Shown: positions 1 to 6,014 of the stretch, piece after piece
Layout: every line of letters starts with the position of its first letter
Position numbering within the stretch: the first letter of the stretch is position 1
Source of the DNA: an uncultured Phascolarctobacterium sp.
GTDB lineage: Bacteria; Bacillota; Negativicutes; Acidaminococcales; Acidaminococcaceae
Direction: 5' to 3'
Length of the DNA: 19,820 bases
Assembly (NCBI RefSeq): GCF_905212365.1
Contig: NZ_CAJMEH010000040.1
Coordinates: 1-19,820, forward strand
The notes under the pieces: model-generated
Database searches by the model: none
Seen by the model: the letters and a program-made list of their open reading frames with translations, nothing else
Told to the model about the DNA's origin: nothing
Made by a program: the position numbers and the translations under genes

Positions 1-587
1 AAAATCCCCCCCTGACGGTTGCCGCCCTGGCGGTTATCGCCGCGACCGCCCTGCTGACCGCCGCGGTTCTGCTGCGAACGGTTATCCTGACGGCCGTTCT
101 GCTGGCCGCCGCGATTTTGCTGCTGGCGGTTGTCCTGACGGCCGTTCTGCTGGCTGCCGCGGTTTTGCTGCGGGCGGTTATCGCCGCGGCCGTTCTGCTG
201 GCCGCCGCGGTTCTGCTGCGAACGGTTATCCTGACGGTTATTGCCGGGACGGCTGTCCCCGCGGCCACCTTGGCCGTTATTGGTGCGTTGGTTATGATTA
301 TTTTGCTGCATAGTCCTCTGTCCGTTAGTATTAGCCTTCATATTTTTTTGCGGCTGTTCCTTTTTTACAGGAGCCGCCTGCTTTGCCGGTTCCGGCTTTT
401 CAGCCTTGGGAGCGGCCTTCGGCGCCTCCGGCTTTTTGTCATAGGCCTTGCGGATAACAGCCATTACCTGTTCGTCTGCACCGCTGAAATTTGTTTTATT
501 GATATTATGCTTTTTTAATAAGTCTAAGACTTCGTTTACGTGCTTGCCGTAATCGGCAGCAACCTCATATATTCTCTTGTTACCCAT
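1..587 (-). CDS. infB: Translation initiation factor IF-2, N-terminal part (runs off left edge)
   Basis: The gene starts at ATG 587, with GGAGG about 7 bases upstream, and stays open to base 1, so only about 195 N-terminal residues are visible. The first ~50 residues (MGNKRIYEVAADYG..., then EVLDLLKKHNIN) match the IF2_N helical domain. A Lys/Ala/Pro/Glu-rich stretch follows (about residues 51-80), then a Gly/Arg/Asn/Gln-rich linker up to the edge. The GTPase and initiator-tRNA-binding domains lie outside the window. IF-2 is the GTPase that brings fMet-tRNA to the 30S subunit. The gene is last visible in rimP-nusA-ylxR-ylxQ-infB, 30 bases after ylxQ, which supports the call strongly. An ATG at 591 meets a stop after three codons and was excluded. 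The linker is unusual for its regular repeats, listed separately. Confidence 0.95.
   Translation of the reverse strand, partial: MGNKRIYEVAADYGKHVNEVLDLLKKHNINKTNFSGADEQVMAVIRKAYDKKPEAPKAAPKAEKPEPAKQAAPVKKEQPQKNMKANTNGQRTMQQNNHNQRTNNGQGGRGDSRPGNNRQDNRSQQNRGGQQNGRGDNRPQQNRGSQQNGRQDNRQQQNRGGQQNGRQDNRSQQNRGGQQGGRGDNRQGGNRQGGI
36..227 (-). repeat. Four 48-bp tandem repeats in the IF-2 linker
   Basis: Four in-frame 48-bp units (36-83, 84-131, 132-179, 180-227) encode a 16-residue repeat close to DNRxQQNRGxQQNGRx. A partial fifth begins with the Asp codon at 228-230. Each unit starts from an Asp codon exactly 48 bases from the last. Units differ at a few positions (S/P/Q/R after DNR, N/G near the end). 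The protein product is a low-complexity, RGG-like, positively charged linker. Confidence 0.9.
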
Positions 588-617
588 GCATCCACCTCCA
601 GACTAGATATAAGGAGA

Positions 618-914
618 TTATTTTTTCATCAGCATACCGGCAAAATTACTGTCCGTAATCGCCACCGCAGCCCGCTGCGCTTTGCCGATAGCGCCGCCCA
701 GCTCTGCGCGGCTCAACAGCTCCAGCACGGGAACGCCCGCCTGCTCCGCCAGGTAGTACATATCCTTTTTGGAATTAGGCGCCGCGTCCTGCGCCAGCAC
801 CAGCAGCTCGACAGTACCGCTTTTGAGAGCGCCGCGCACGGCAAAATCTCCCGAAACGGCTTTACCAGCCTTTTGGGCCAGACCCAGAGCAAAGGCCGCT
901 TTATTGTCGCCCAT
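618..914 (-). CDS. ylxQ: L7Ae/L30e/S12e/Gadd45-family RNA-binding protein (YlxQ-like)
   Basis: A 98-residue protein starting MGDNKAAFALGLAQKAGK, typical of the small L7Ae-like proteins found between ylxR and infB in Firmicutes. The family has a compact alpha/beta RNA-binding fold and is thought to bind structured RNA; the cellular role is not firmly known. I chose ATG 914 because GGAGG lies about 9 bases upstream and the family normally begins near the AxxAxKAGK motif. A GTG further upstream (953) would add 13 residues unlike the family. The start overlaps the end of ylxR by 14 bases, so translation is probably coupled. The C-terminus ends in Lys-Lys. Confidence 0.88.
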   Translation of the reverse strand: MGDNKAAFALGLAQKAGKAVSGDFAVRGALKSGTVELLVLAQDAAPNSKKDMYYLAEQAGVPVLELLSRAELGGAIGKAQRAAVAITDSNFAGMLMKK

Positions 915-1176
915 GTTCCAAGTCCTCCAGCAGCTGACGATATACGTCTTCACTGACAGGCTTTTCCAAAGCCCGCTCTAAACGCTTCTCCTTAACGGCT
1001 TTGGTAATGCACGCCTTATCGGGGCACACATATGCGCCGCGGCCGTTCTTCTTACCCGTCAGGTCAAGGCTGATCTCTCCTTCAGGAGAACGGACAATGC
1101 GCAGCAAAGCCTTTTTATCCTTCATTTCATTGCAGCCCACACATTTGCGCTGCGGTATTTTTTTTACCTTCATCAT
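901..1176 (-). CDS. ylxR: YlxR family RNA-binding protein
   Basis: A 91-residue protein with the family hallmarks: RKCVGC near the N-terminus (Cys12, Cys15), LLRIVR, then GRGAYVC with Cys50 and Cys55 further on. YlxR proteins are small nucleic-acid-binding proteins encoded between nusA and infB; reports link the family to RNA processing and transcription regulation. It starts at 1176, or one codon later at 1173 since the first two codons are both ATG, and overlaps the nusA stop (ATGA). That overlap and the conserved order place it in the transcription/translation operon. No unusual features. Confidence 0.93.
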   Translation of the reverse strand: MMKVKKIPQRKCVGCNEMKDKKALLRIVRSPEGEISLDLTGKKNGRGAYVCPDKACITKAVKEKRLERALEKPVSEDVYRQLLEDLEHGRQ

Positions 1177-2243
1177 TGCTCTTGTTCCGCTAAAGCGGCC
1201 TCTTCCTTAGCCTGAGACTCGCTCTTAATATCGATCTTCCAGCTGGTCAGCTTAGCTGCCAGACGCGCGTTTTGGCCTTCCTTACCGATAGCCAGGGACA
1301 GCTGGTAATCAGGCACCACCACGCGGCAGATTTTTTCTTCTTCATTAACGGTAGTGCTGACAACCTTTGCCGGACTCAAAGCGTTAGCAACATACTGAGC
1401 GGGGTCCTCGCTGTATTTGACGATATCGATTTTTTCGCCGCGCAGCTCGTTGACAATGGTCTGCACGCGCATACCCTTATGGCCTACGCATGCGCCTACG
1501 GGATCGACGTTTTCATCCTCGGTATATACACTGATTTTAGAGCGCATGCCCGGCTCACGGGCCACAGACTTAATTTCCACGATGCCGTCGTGAATTTCCG
1601 GCACCTCCAGCTCGAACAAACGCTTCAGCAAACCCGGATGCGTGCGGGAAACCATAATCTGCGGGCCTTTGCTGGAACGCTTAACCTCTACGATAAAGGT
1701 TTTCATGCGGTCGTGGTATTGGTAAATCTCGCCGGGAATCTGCTCGTTGGGAGTCAGCACGGCCTCTACCTTGCCTAAATCGATATACACGTTTTTGTTT
1801 TCCATACGTTGGATAATGCCGGTCACAATATCCTGATTGCGGCTTTGGAAACGCTCGTAAACCTGTCCGCGCTCCGCCTCGCGAATGCGCTGCACAACAA
1901 CCTGCTTAGCGTTCTGCGCCGCAATGCGGCCAAAATTCTTCGGAGTAACCTCCACCTCTACGATATCGCCTACGGCATAGCGCGGGTCGATAACCTGCGC
2001 TTCGGCCAAAGACATTTCCGTATCGTCGGCAGGCTCGCCCTCCACTACGGTATGCTGAGCATAAACGTGGATTTCGCCGGTTTCTTTATTCATATCCACC
2101 CTGACATTCTGGTTGGAATTAGAATTAGAATTTTTCTTATAAGCAGCAACCAAAGCATCCTCAACGGCCTGGAACAGAAGCTCGGGTTCAATGCCCTTCT
2201 CCTTTCCCAATTCTTGAACAGCTGAGATAAAATCTGCGTTCAC
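1173..2243 (-). CDS. nusA: Transcription termination/antitermination factor NusA
   Basis: A 356-residue NusA, close to the ~370-residue Bacillus form and without the acidic C-terminal repeats of the E. coli protein. The N-terminal RNA-polymerase-binding domain covers about residues 1-130 and the S1 domain about 133-200 (VTGIIQRMENKNVYIDLG). Two KH domains follow, marked by GHKG and GKEG. NusA binds RNA polymerase and nascent RNA and modulates pausing, termination and antitermination. The start is GTG 2243 with GGAGG 8 bases upstream. It lies 27 bases after rimP and overlaps ylxR. An Asn-Ser run (NSNSNSN, about residues 38-44) is coded by AATTCT hexamer repeats at 2115-2132 and looks like a small in-frame expansion. 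Confidence 0.97.
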   Translation of the reverse strand: MNADFISAVQELGKEKGIEPELLFQAVEDALVAAYKKNSNSNSNQNVRVDMNKETGEIHVYAQHTVVEGEPADDTEMSLAEAQVIDPRYAVGDIVEVEVTPKNFGRIAAQNAKQVVVQRIREAERGQVYERFQSRNQDIVTGIIQRMENKNVYIDLGKVEAVLTPNEQIPGEIYQYHDRMKTFIVEVKRSSKGPQIMVSRTHPGLLKRLFELEVPEIHDGIVEIKSVAREPGMRSKISVYTEDENVDPVGACVGHKGMRVQTIVNELRGEKIDIVKYSEDPAQYVANALSPAKVVSTTVNEEEKICRVVVPDYQLSLAIGKEGQNARLAAKLTSWKIDIKSESQAKEEAALAEQEQ

Positions 2244-2270
2244 TTAGTACGCCTCCTAGTTTTTGTATTT

Positions 2271-2747
2271 TTAAAAATCAATATGCGGTCTGATATTAGC
2301 TATCAGCCTGCGTTCAATGCGGTCCGGATTTTTAAATTCCTTACCCTTAATAATTTTTTTCACCCAAACAGCCTCGTCGTCATGGGATACCAGTACACCC
2401 ACCAGGCTTTTGAGCCCTTCCCACGGAGCAAAGAACATAATATCCACCTTGCTGCCATACGCCGCGATAAAATCCTTATCCTTTTTCAGCGGCCTGTCGA
2501 TGCCGGGCGAGGACACCTCCAGAAAATACTTTTCAGGAATCGGGTCCTTTGCGTCCAGTACAGCCGTAAGCTTTTCGCTGACCAGCTGGCAGTCGTCAAT
2601 TTCCACGCCGCCCGGCTTGTCTAAAAAGATACGCAGATACCAGTCCTTTTCGCGCACATATTCCACATCCACCAAGGTCATCTCGGTATCCTGCAAAATA
2701 GGCTCCACCATTTCGGCGATCAGTGCTTCAACCTCTTTAGCCTGCAT
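2271..2747 (-). CDS. rimP: Ribosome maturation factor RimP
   Basis: A 158-residue RimP, a small-subunit assembly factor. The N-terminal domain has LVDVEYVREKDWYLRIFLD. The diagnostic YFLEVSSPGIDRPLK is followed by a C-terminal SH3-like domain with VKKIIKGKE. I chose ATG 2747, which has GGAGGTG 8 bases upstream. The upstream ATG at 2762 contains that ribosome-binding site inside its own codons, and a longer frame to 2819 would run through the leader hairpin. First gene of the rimP-nusA-ylxR-ylxQ-infB operon, with its own promoter and a structured leader of about 90 bases. Confidence 0.95.
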   Translation of the reverse strand: MQAKEVEALIAEMVEPILQDTEMTLVDVEYVREKDWYLRIFLDKPGGVEIDDCQLVSEKLTAVLDAKDPIPEKYFLEVSSPGIDRPLKKDKDFIAAYGSKVDIMFFAPWEGLKSLVGVLVSHDDEAVWVKKIIKGKEFKNPDRIERRLIANIRPHIDF

Positions 2748-2786
2748 CAGCTTCACCTCCATATTTAGTTTTTTGCATAATAAGCG

Positions 2787-2815
2787 GAAAGAGCGGGTAT
2801 CGCACCCACTCTTTC
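2787..2815 (-). promoter_or_regulatory. 12-bp hairpin in the rimP leader
   Basis: In the minus-strand transcript GAAAGAGTGGGT pairs fully with ACCCGCTCTTTC (one U-G wobble) around a GCGAT loop. It lies between the promoter and the ribosome-binding site, about 40 bases from the start codon. No U-tract follows, so it is not an ordinary terminator. A role in transcript stability or autoregulation by operon products such as NusA is inference. Confidence 0.7.
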
Positions 2816-2843
2816 TCAAAGAATACTTATATTTTCTACTGTT

Positions 2844-2872
2844 ATTATAACATTATCCCGCGCCTATGGCAA
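2844..2872 (-). promoter_or_regulatory. Sigma-70/SigA-type promoter of the rimP-nusA-infB operon
   Basis: The -35 TTGCCA (2872-2867) and -10 TATAAT (2849-2844) are separated by exactly 17 bases. This gives a leader of about 90 bases before rimP. It matches the consensus at 11 of 12 positions. Confidence 0.8.
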
Positions 2873-2948
2873 GAGCTTACTACTATATCTGCCGCCGTTA
2901 GCGCTAAATTTTACAAGAAATTACGTTTCTGCAGCTCCTGCGGCGCAA

Positions 2949-4211
2949 TTATTTGCTTAAAACGGCCTCGTCAAACTGTTTGCCGTCCGGCAAAAAGGCC
3001 TTGAAAACCAATTTATTTGCGTCGGCCTGCATGGTCATATAGTTTGCCGTTTCCGGCTGCGGAGCCCGCGCCGCGTCCCAGGCAAAATCTCCCCACAGCT
3101 TGGGGTAACGCACGCTGCCAGCTACGCCCGTCAGAATATAGGTAATGCCGTTTTCCGCAGGCGCAAAATTGCGCAGCGGCACTCTGCGGCGATAGGTGTG
3201 CAAATGCGCGGTCAGCACAGCGTCTACCTGATATTTTTCAAACACCGGTATCAAGCGGTAGCTGAAATCTAGGAAACGGGTCTGCGTCCGTTCCCGTCCC
3301 GACTCCGGCCCAAAGCCGTAAATAAACACGTCGCGATGCTGCAGCACTACCTTCCATTTAGCCTTGCTGGCAGTCAAATCCTGCTCCAGCCAGCGCAGCT
3401 CGTCCTCCAACAGCTGCGGCTGGAATTTTTCCATCTCGTAAAAATTGGTGTCCAGCACCGTAAAATGCACCGGGCCGTAATCAAAGCTGTAAAACTGATG
3501 CGGATAAGCCTTCAAGCTATTCAGCGGCGTAGGGAAAAGATGCACATAGCTTCGGGGCAGCGCTGCCTGCCATTGCAAGGAATAGGCTTCATGATTGCCT
3601 ACCAAGGGAGCCAAAGGAATATCGGCGCTGAAGGGCTCCACGCTGCTCAGCCAGGCGCGCCATTGGCTGGCGTCCTGTCCGTTATCCACTAAATCGCCCA
3701 TATTAACATAGAAATTGACGTCACTATGGCGCTTATAGGCGTCGCGCGCCAGCTGCTGCCAGCCGCTATAATCGCTGCTTTGCGAATCCGGGAAAATCAG
3801 CGCCGTAAAGCCTGTACCGGCGTCGGTACGCAGCGTATGCCAGGCGCCTTTATTTTTTTCGGTGCTAATGCGGTACTCATAAACTGCATTGGGCTGCAGG
3901 CTGCGCAGCGGGGCGCGGTACTGAATGTAATCTGTCTTTGCGTCCGTAAAGGAGCAATCCTCGGCCTGCACCGTACTGATTTGGCCGCCGCCCTGCAAAC
4001 GGTATTCCACCGTATAAGGCTGCTTCACGTCGCTCTGCCACGCCAGCATCCGGCCCGTTTCATTATCCTCCGCCACCAGCTGGCGTACATATTTAACGCC
4101 TGCCGCGCTGTCGCTGCCAAGCGCTTCTTTATTACCGGCAGTCTGGCCGCCGCAGCCCAACAGCGCCATAGCCAAGGCCAGCAGCAAGAGCGCTAAAATT
4201 TTTCTATACAT
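2949..4211 (-). CDS. Purple-acid-phosphatase-like metallophosphoesterase lipoprotein
   Basis: A 420-residue protein. The signal peptide ends in lipobox LLGC (Cys20), so it is probably a lipid-anchored envelope protein. Residues ~38-130 resemble the fibronectin-III-like N-terminal domain of purple acid phosphatases. From ~135 comes a calcineurin-type phosphoesterase domain: FPDSQ (Asp142), MGDLVD (Asp173), GNHE (Asn206, His207), QHRD (His292) and TAHLHTY (His336, His338). These are the usual two-metal ligands, so phosphomonoester or diester hydrolysis is expected; the substrate is unknown. In the first motif Gln144 sits where many family members have His. It starts at ATG 4211 with a weak GGTGAG site. 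It has its own promoter with a palindrome in the spacer and lies just before the rimP promoter. No clear terminator was seen in 2873-2948. Confidence 0.85.
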   Translation of the reverse strand: MYRKILALLLLALAMALLGCGGQTAGNKEALGSDSAAGVKYVRQLVAEDNETGRMLAWQSDVKQPYTVEYRLQGGGQISTVQAEDCSFTDAKTDYIQYRAPLRSLQPNAVYEYRISTEKNKGAWHTLRTDAGTGFTALIFPDSQSSDYSGWQQLARDAYKRHSDVNFYVNMGDLVDNGQDASQWRAWLSSVEPFSADIPLAPLVGNHEAYSLQWQAALPRSYVHLFPTPLNSLKAYPHQFYSFDYGPVHFTVLDTNFYEMEKFQPQLLEDELRWLEQDLTASKAKWKVVLQHRDVFIYGFGPESGRERTQTRFLDFSYRLIPVFEKYQVDAVLTAHLHTYRRRVPLRNFAPAENGITYILTGVAGSVRYPKLWGDFAWDAARAPQPETANYMTMQADANKLVFKAFLPDGKQFDEAVLSK

Positions 4212-4241
4212 AAGCTCACCCGCTTTGTTGAATTTTCATAT

Positions 4242-4272
4242 AGTATAACAGCTGAAGCGCGCTTCAAGTCAA
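4242..4272 (-). promoter_or_regulatory. Promoter with 19-bp spacer and internal palindrome (phosphoesterase gene)
   Basis: The -35 TTGACT (4272-4267) and -10 TATACT (4247-4242) are 19 bases apart. The spacer holds the perfect 14-bp palindrome TGAAGCGCGCTTCA (4253-4266). An over-long spacer with a dyad inside it is the layout of MerR-family-controlled promoters, though any repressor could also use the site. No regulator gene is adjacent. Confidence 0.55.
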
Positions 4273-4301
4273 GACAGAAAGTGTGACATTTCTGCAAAGC
4301 A

Positions 4302-4718
4302 TCATTCCTCCTGCAAGCTCTTAACAGCCTCCTGACCGAAAATTTCGCCCAAAAATTCCCGCGCCTGCCTGCGCACATTCTCGTCGATATAGCCCTGCAC
4401 GCGAATCAGCGCAAAGGTTATCGCCACCAAATCGTCGGAATAGCCCAGCACCGGCGTAAGGTCGGGAATAAAATCCAAGGGCGAGATCAAATAGCCCAGC
4501 GCGCCCATAATCAGCGCTTTGGTCGCGGCGGGCACATCCGGCCTTTGCATAACGAACCATAGCTGCGCCGCCTTATACAGCAGTTCCAGCCCGATGCTTT
4601 TGCCGTATTGCGTCAGCTTGTGCAGCAAGCCCTCCTCGCTGAAATTCTTCTCATATTTCTGCAGCTCCTTGCCGGTAATCTGCGAACTGTCGAATACATC
4701 CTTCTTCTTATCCGTCAT
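4302..4718 (-). CDS. DUF1232 (YkvA-like) protein
   Basis: A 138-residue protein with the DUF1232 signature YLISPLDFIPDLTPVLGYSD at residues ~76-95, followed by DDLVAITFAL. The family is widespread, with a short hydrophobic hairpin thought to associate with membranes; its function is not known. The N-terminal ~45 residues are charged and carry no recognised domain. It starts at ATG 4718, 40 bases downstream of a -10 box, so it is probably transcribed alone after the yajQ terminator. The TGA stop is 30 bases before the -35 box of the phosphoesterase gene. A short overlapping frame at 4193-4378 is not real. Confidence 0.85.
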   Translation of the reverse strand: MTDKKKDVFDSSQITGKELQKYEKNFSEEGLLHKLTQYGKSIGLELLYKAAQLWFVMQRPDVPAATKALIMGALGYLISPLDFIPDLTPVLGYSDDLVAITFALIRVQGYIDENVRRQAREFLGEIFGQEAVKSLQEE

Positions 4719-4758
4719 GCGTTCTTCCTCATTTCCTTGTTACTTGGCTTCTAAGAAT

Positions 4759-4787
4759 ATTATACTTTTCGAGAATTTAAAAATCAA
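4759..4787 (-). promoter_or_regulatory. Promoter of the DUF1232 gene
   Basis: The -35 TTGATT (4787-4782), a 17-base spacer and a consensus -10 TATAAT (4764-4759). It lies between the yajQ terminator and the DUF1232 start codon. Confidence 0.7.
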
Positions 4788-4820
4788 GCGAGCGCATGAC
4801 AGCGCCGCAACTAGCGAGAC

Positions 4821-4853
4821 AAAAAAACAGGACGCTTCTTCCGAAACGCCCTG
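4821..4853 (-). terminator. Intrinsic terminator of yajQ
   Basis: The minus-strand RNA forms an 11-bp stem, CAGGGCGTTTC with GAAGCGTCCTG (two G-U pairs), a GGAA loop, and then seven U. It starts 14 bases after the yajQ stop codon. Confidence 0.92.
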
Positions 4854-4866
4854 TGCTTATAAAATT

Positions 4867-5358
4867 TTAACGCATATTGATAAATTGCAGATCTACTCCG
4901 AAATCGTCGGCCTTAAGTGTTTGGATAACGGCCTGCAGATCGTCCTTTTTCGCTCCGGCCACGCGCACCTGATCGTCCTGAATCTGGGCCGTAACCTTCA
5001 GCTTGGTAGCCTTAATAGCGGCTACAATTTTTTTGCCGTTTTCTTTGGAAATACCCTGCTGAATTTCCAGCTGCTGACGTACCGTACCCTTAGCGGCAGG
5101 CTCGATCTTGCCGGGAACCAAGCAGCGCAGCGGAATGCCGCGCTTAGCCATCTTTTGGCGCAGCATATCTAAAATTGCGCCCAGCTTATATTCGTCCTCT
5201 GCGGCCAGTTTAACCTCTTTGTCGCCTAATTCGATGGAAGCGTTGCTGCCGCGAAAATCGTAACGCTGGTCGATTTCTTTCTTCACTTGATTAACAGCGT
5301 TGTCCATTTCCTGCATATCGATTTGGGAAACTACGTCAAAGGAACTGTCTTTAGCCAT
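4867..5358 (-). CDS. yajQ: YajQ family nucleotide-binding protein
   Basis: A 163-residue YajQ/DUF520 protein: MAKDSSFDVVSQIDMQEMDN at the start, QRYDFRGSNASIEL, ISKENGKKI, then a C-terminal KDDLQAVIQTLK. The family has two RRM-like folds, binds nucleotides or RNA, and in some bacteria binds cyclic-di-GMP as a transcription co-regulator. I chose ATG 5358 because it has GAGG 8 bases upstream and matches the family N-terminus; a longer frame to 5481 runs through the repeats. It is flanked by its own promoter and a strong terminator, so it is probably monocistronic with a leader of about 170 bases. Confidence 0.95.
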   Translation of the reverse strand: MAKDSSFDVVSQIDMQEMDNAVNQVKKEIDQRYDFRGSNASIELGDKEVKLAAEDEYKLGAILDMLRQKMAKRGIPLRCLVPGKIEPAAKGTVRQQLEIQQGISKENGKKIVAAIKATKLKVTAQIQDDQVRVAGAKKDDLQAVIQTLKADDFGVDLQFINMR

Positions 5359-5396
5359 GTATGATACCTCGCTTCTGTAAATGATAAATAAATTAT

Positions 5397-5534
5397 GCCG
5401 CAAGGGCATATGTTGTGCTAAGCTCTGCGTTCGCCTACTGCTCCGCAATCGCTGTGTACAAGCATTTCGCCGCAAGGGCATATGTTGTACATCAGCTCTC
5501 GCTTCGCTTCCAGCTCGCGAATCGCTGTGTACAA
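5397..5534 (-). repeat. Two tandem copies of a ~66-bp repeat in the yajQ leader
   Basis: Copies at 5397-5461 and 5469-5534, separated by 7 bases. On the plus strand both begin GCCGCAAGGGCATATGTTGT and end AATCGCTGTGTACAA, with a more divergent centre. The second copy is bounded by a perfect 10-bp inverted repeat, ATGTTGTACA (5482-5491) and TGTACAACAT (5528-5537), with CAGC/GCTG pairing just inside. In the first copy these arms are degraded. This could be an interspersed repeat (REP or MITE-like), a tandem structured leader RNA, or paired protein-binding sites; the sequence alone does not decide. Confidence 0.85.
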
Positions 5535-5535
5535 C

Positions 5536-5565
5536 ATTATACCACGCCTACAGCGGCTCTGTCAT
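5536..5565 (-). promoter_or_regulatory. Promoter of yajQ
   Basis: The -35 ATGACA (5565-5560), an 18-base spacer and -10 TATAAT (5541-5536) preceded by an extended TGG. The -35 overlaps the stop codon of the DUF3783 gene, and the -10 abuts the terminal inverted repeat of the leader element, so the element is transcribed from its edge. Confidence 0.65.
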
Positions 5566-5984
5566 CCTTCCGCTTTTGTTTCAGCGGCAAAATGCTTGGG
5601 CTTAGGCGCTTTTTTGCCGTGCATATAGGCGTGCTCCTGCGCCAGCTCCTGTTGCAGTTTCAGCCCGCTCCATTGCATATTATAAGGCGTCAGCATAGCC
5701 TTGAGCGCCACCTTTTTCAGCTTGCCCTTTTTGATGGCAGAAAGCAGCCTGTCCAAATCAGGACGGGTAAAGCCGCACATCACCAGCATTTCCTCCGCAG
5801 CATCTTCGCCTTCGTAAGATTCCTGCACCGGCTCAACGCCAGACGCACCTGCCAAACAGCCCAAGGGCTGCAATAACTCGCTGCGCGGTACGGCGCGCAG
5901 CTGCACCTTAAGCATCATACAGGCCAAGCGCAGCGCCTGCAAACGCTCCGGCGCAAAATTATAGGCCAAAATAATTTTTTGCAT
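5562..5984 (-). CDS. DUF3783 domain-containing protein
   Basis: A 140-residue protein starting MQKIILAYNF. The central and C-terminal part fits DUF3783: MLVMCGFTRPDLDRLLSAI, then KAMLTPYNMQWSGLKLQQEL and a closing QEHAYMH. No function is known for the family. It starts at ATG 5984 with GGAGG upstream, 30 bases after the polC stop, so it is likely co-transcribed with polC. The N-terminal ~60 residues look like a small alpha/beta region. The C-terminus is Lys/Ala-rich. Confidence 0.8.
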   Translation of the reverse strand: MQKIILAYNFAPERLQALRLACMMLKVQLRAVPRSELLQPLGCLAGASGVEPVQESYEGEDAAEEMLVMCGFTRPDLDRLLSAIKKGKLKKVALKAMLTPYNMQWSGLKLQQELAQEHAYMHGKKAPKPKHFAAETKAEG

Positions 5985-6014
5985 ATAACCTCCATAAGCG
6001 TAATTTCAGCATTT

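Noticed and set aside
36..230. Tandem repeat as a CRISPR array
   Set aside because: The repeats are contiguous, without unique spacers, and are in frame within infB.
117..518. Plus-strand hydrophobic open frame opposite infB
   Set aside because: It is antisense to the IF-2 linker repeats; its Leu/Ala/Val-rich product is the complement of Gly/Arg/Asn/Gln codons. No ribosome-binding site.
4275..4294. CAGAAA/TTTCTG hairpin after the DUF1232 gene as a terminator
   Set aside because: Only six weak base pairs, an 8-base loop and no U-tract.
4193..4378. Short minus-strand frame overlapping the DUF1232 and phosphoesterase genes
   Set aside because: It overlaps both genes and the promoter between them, with no recognisable protein.
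5418..5537. A 39-codon minus-strand frame through the repeats upstream of yajQ
   Set aside because: Its ATG overlaps the -10 box, so it would lie before or at the transcript start, and it lacks a ribosome-binding site. The two repeat copies are read in different frames.
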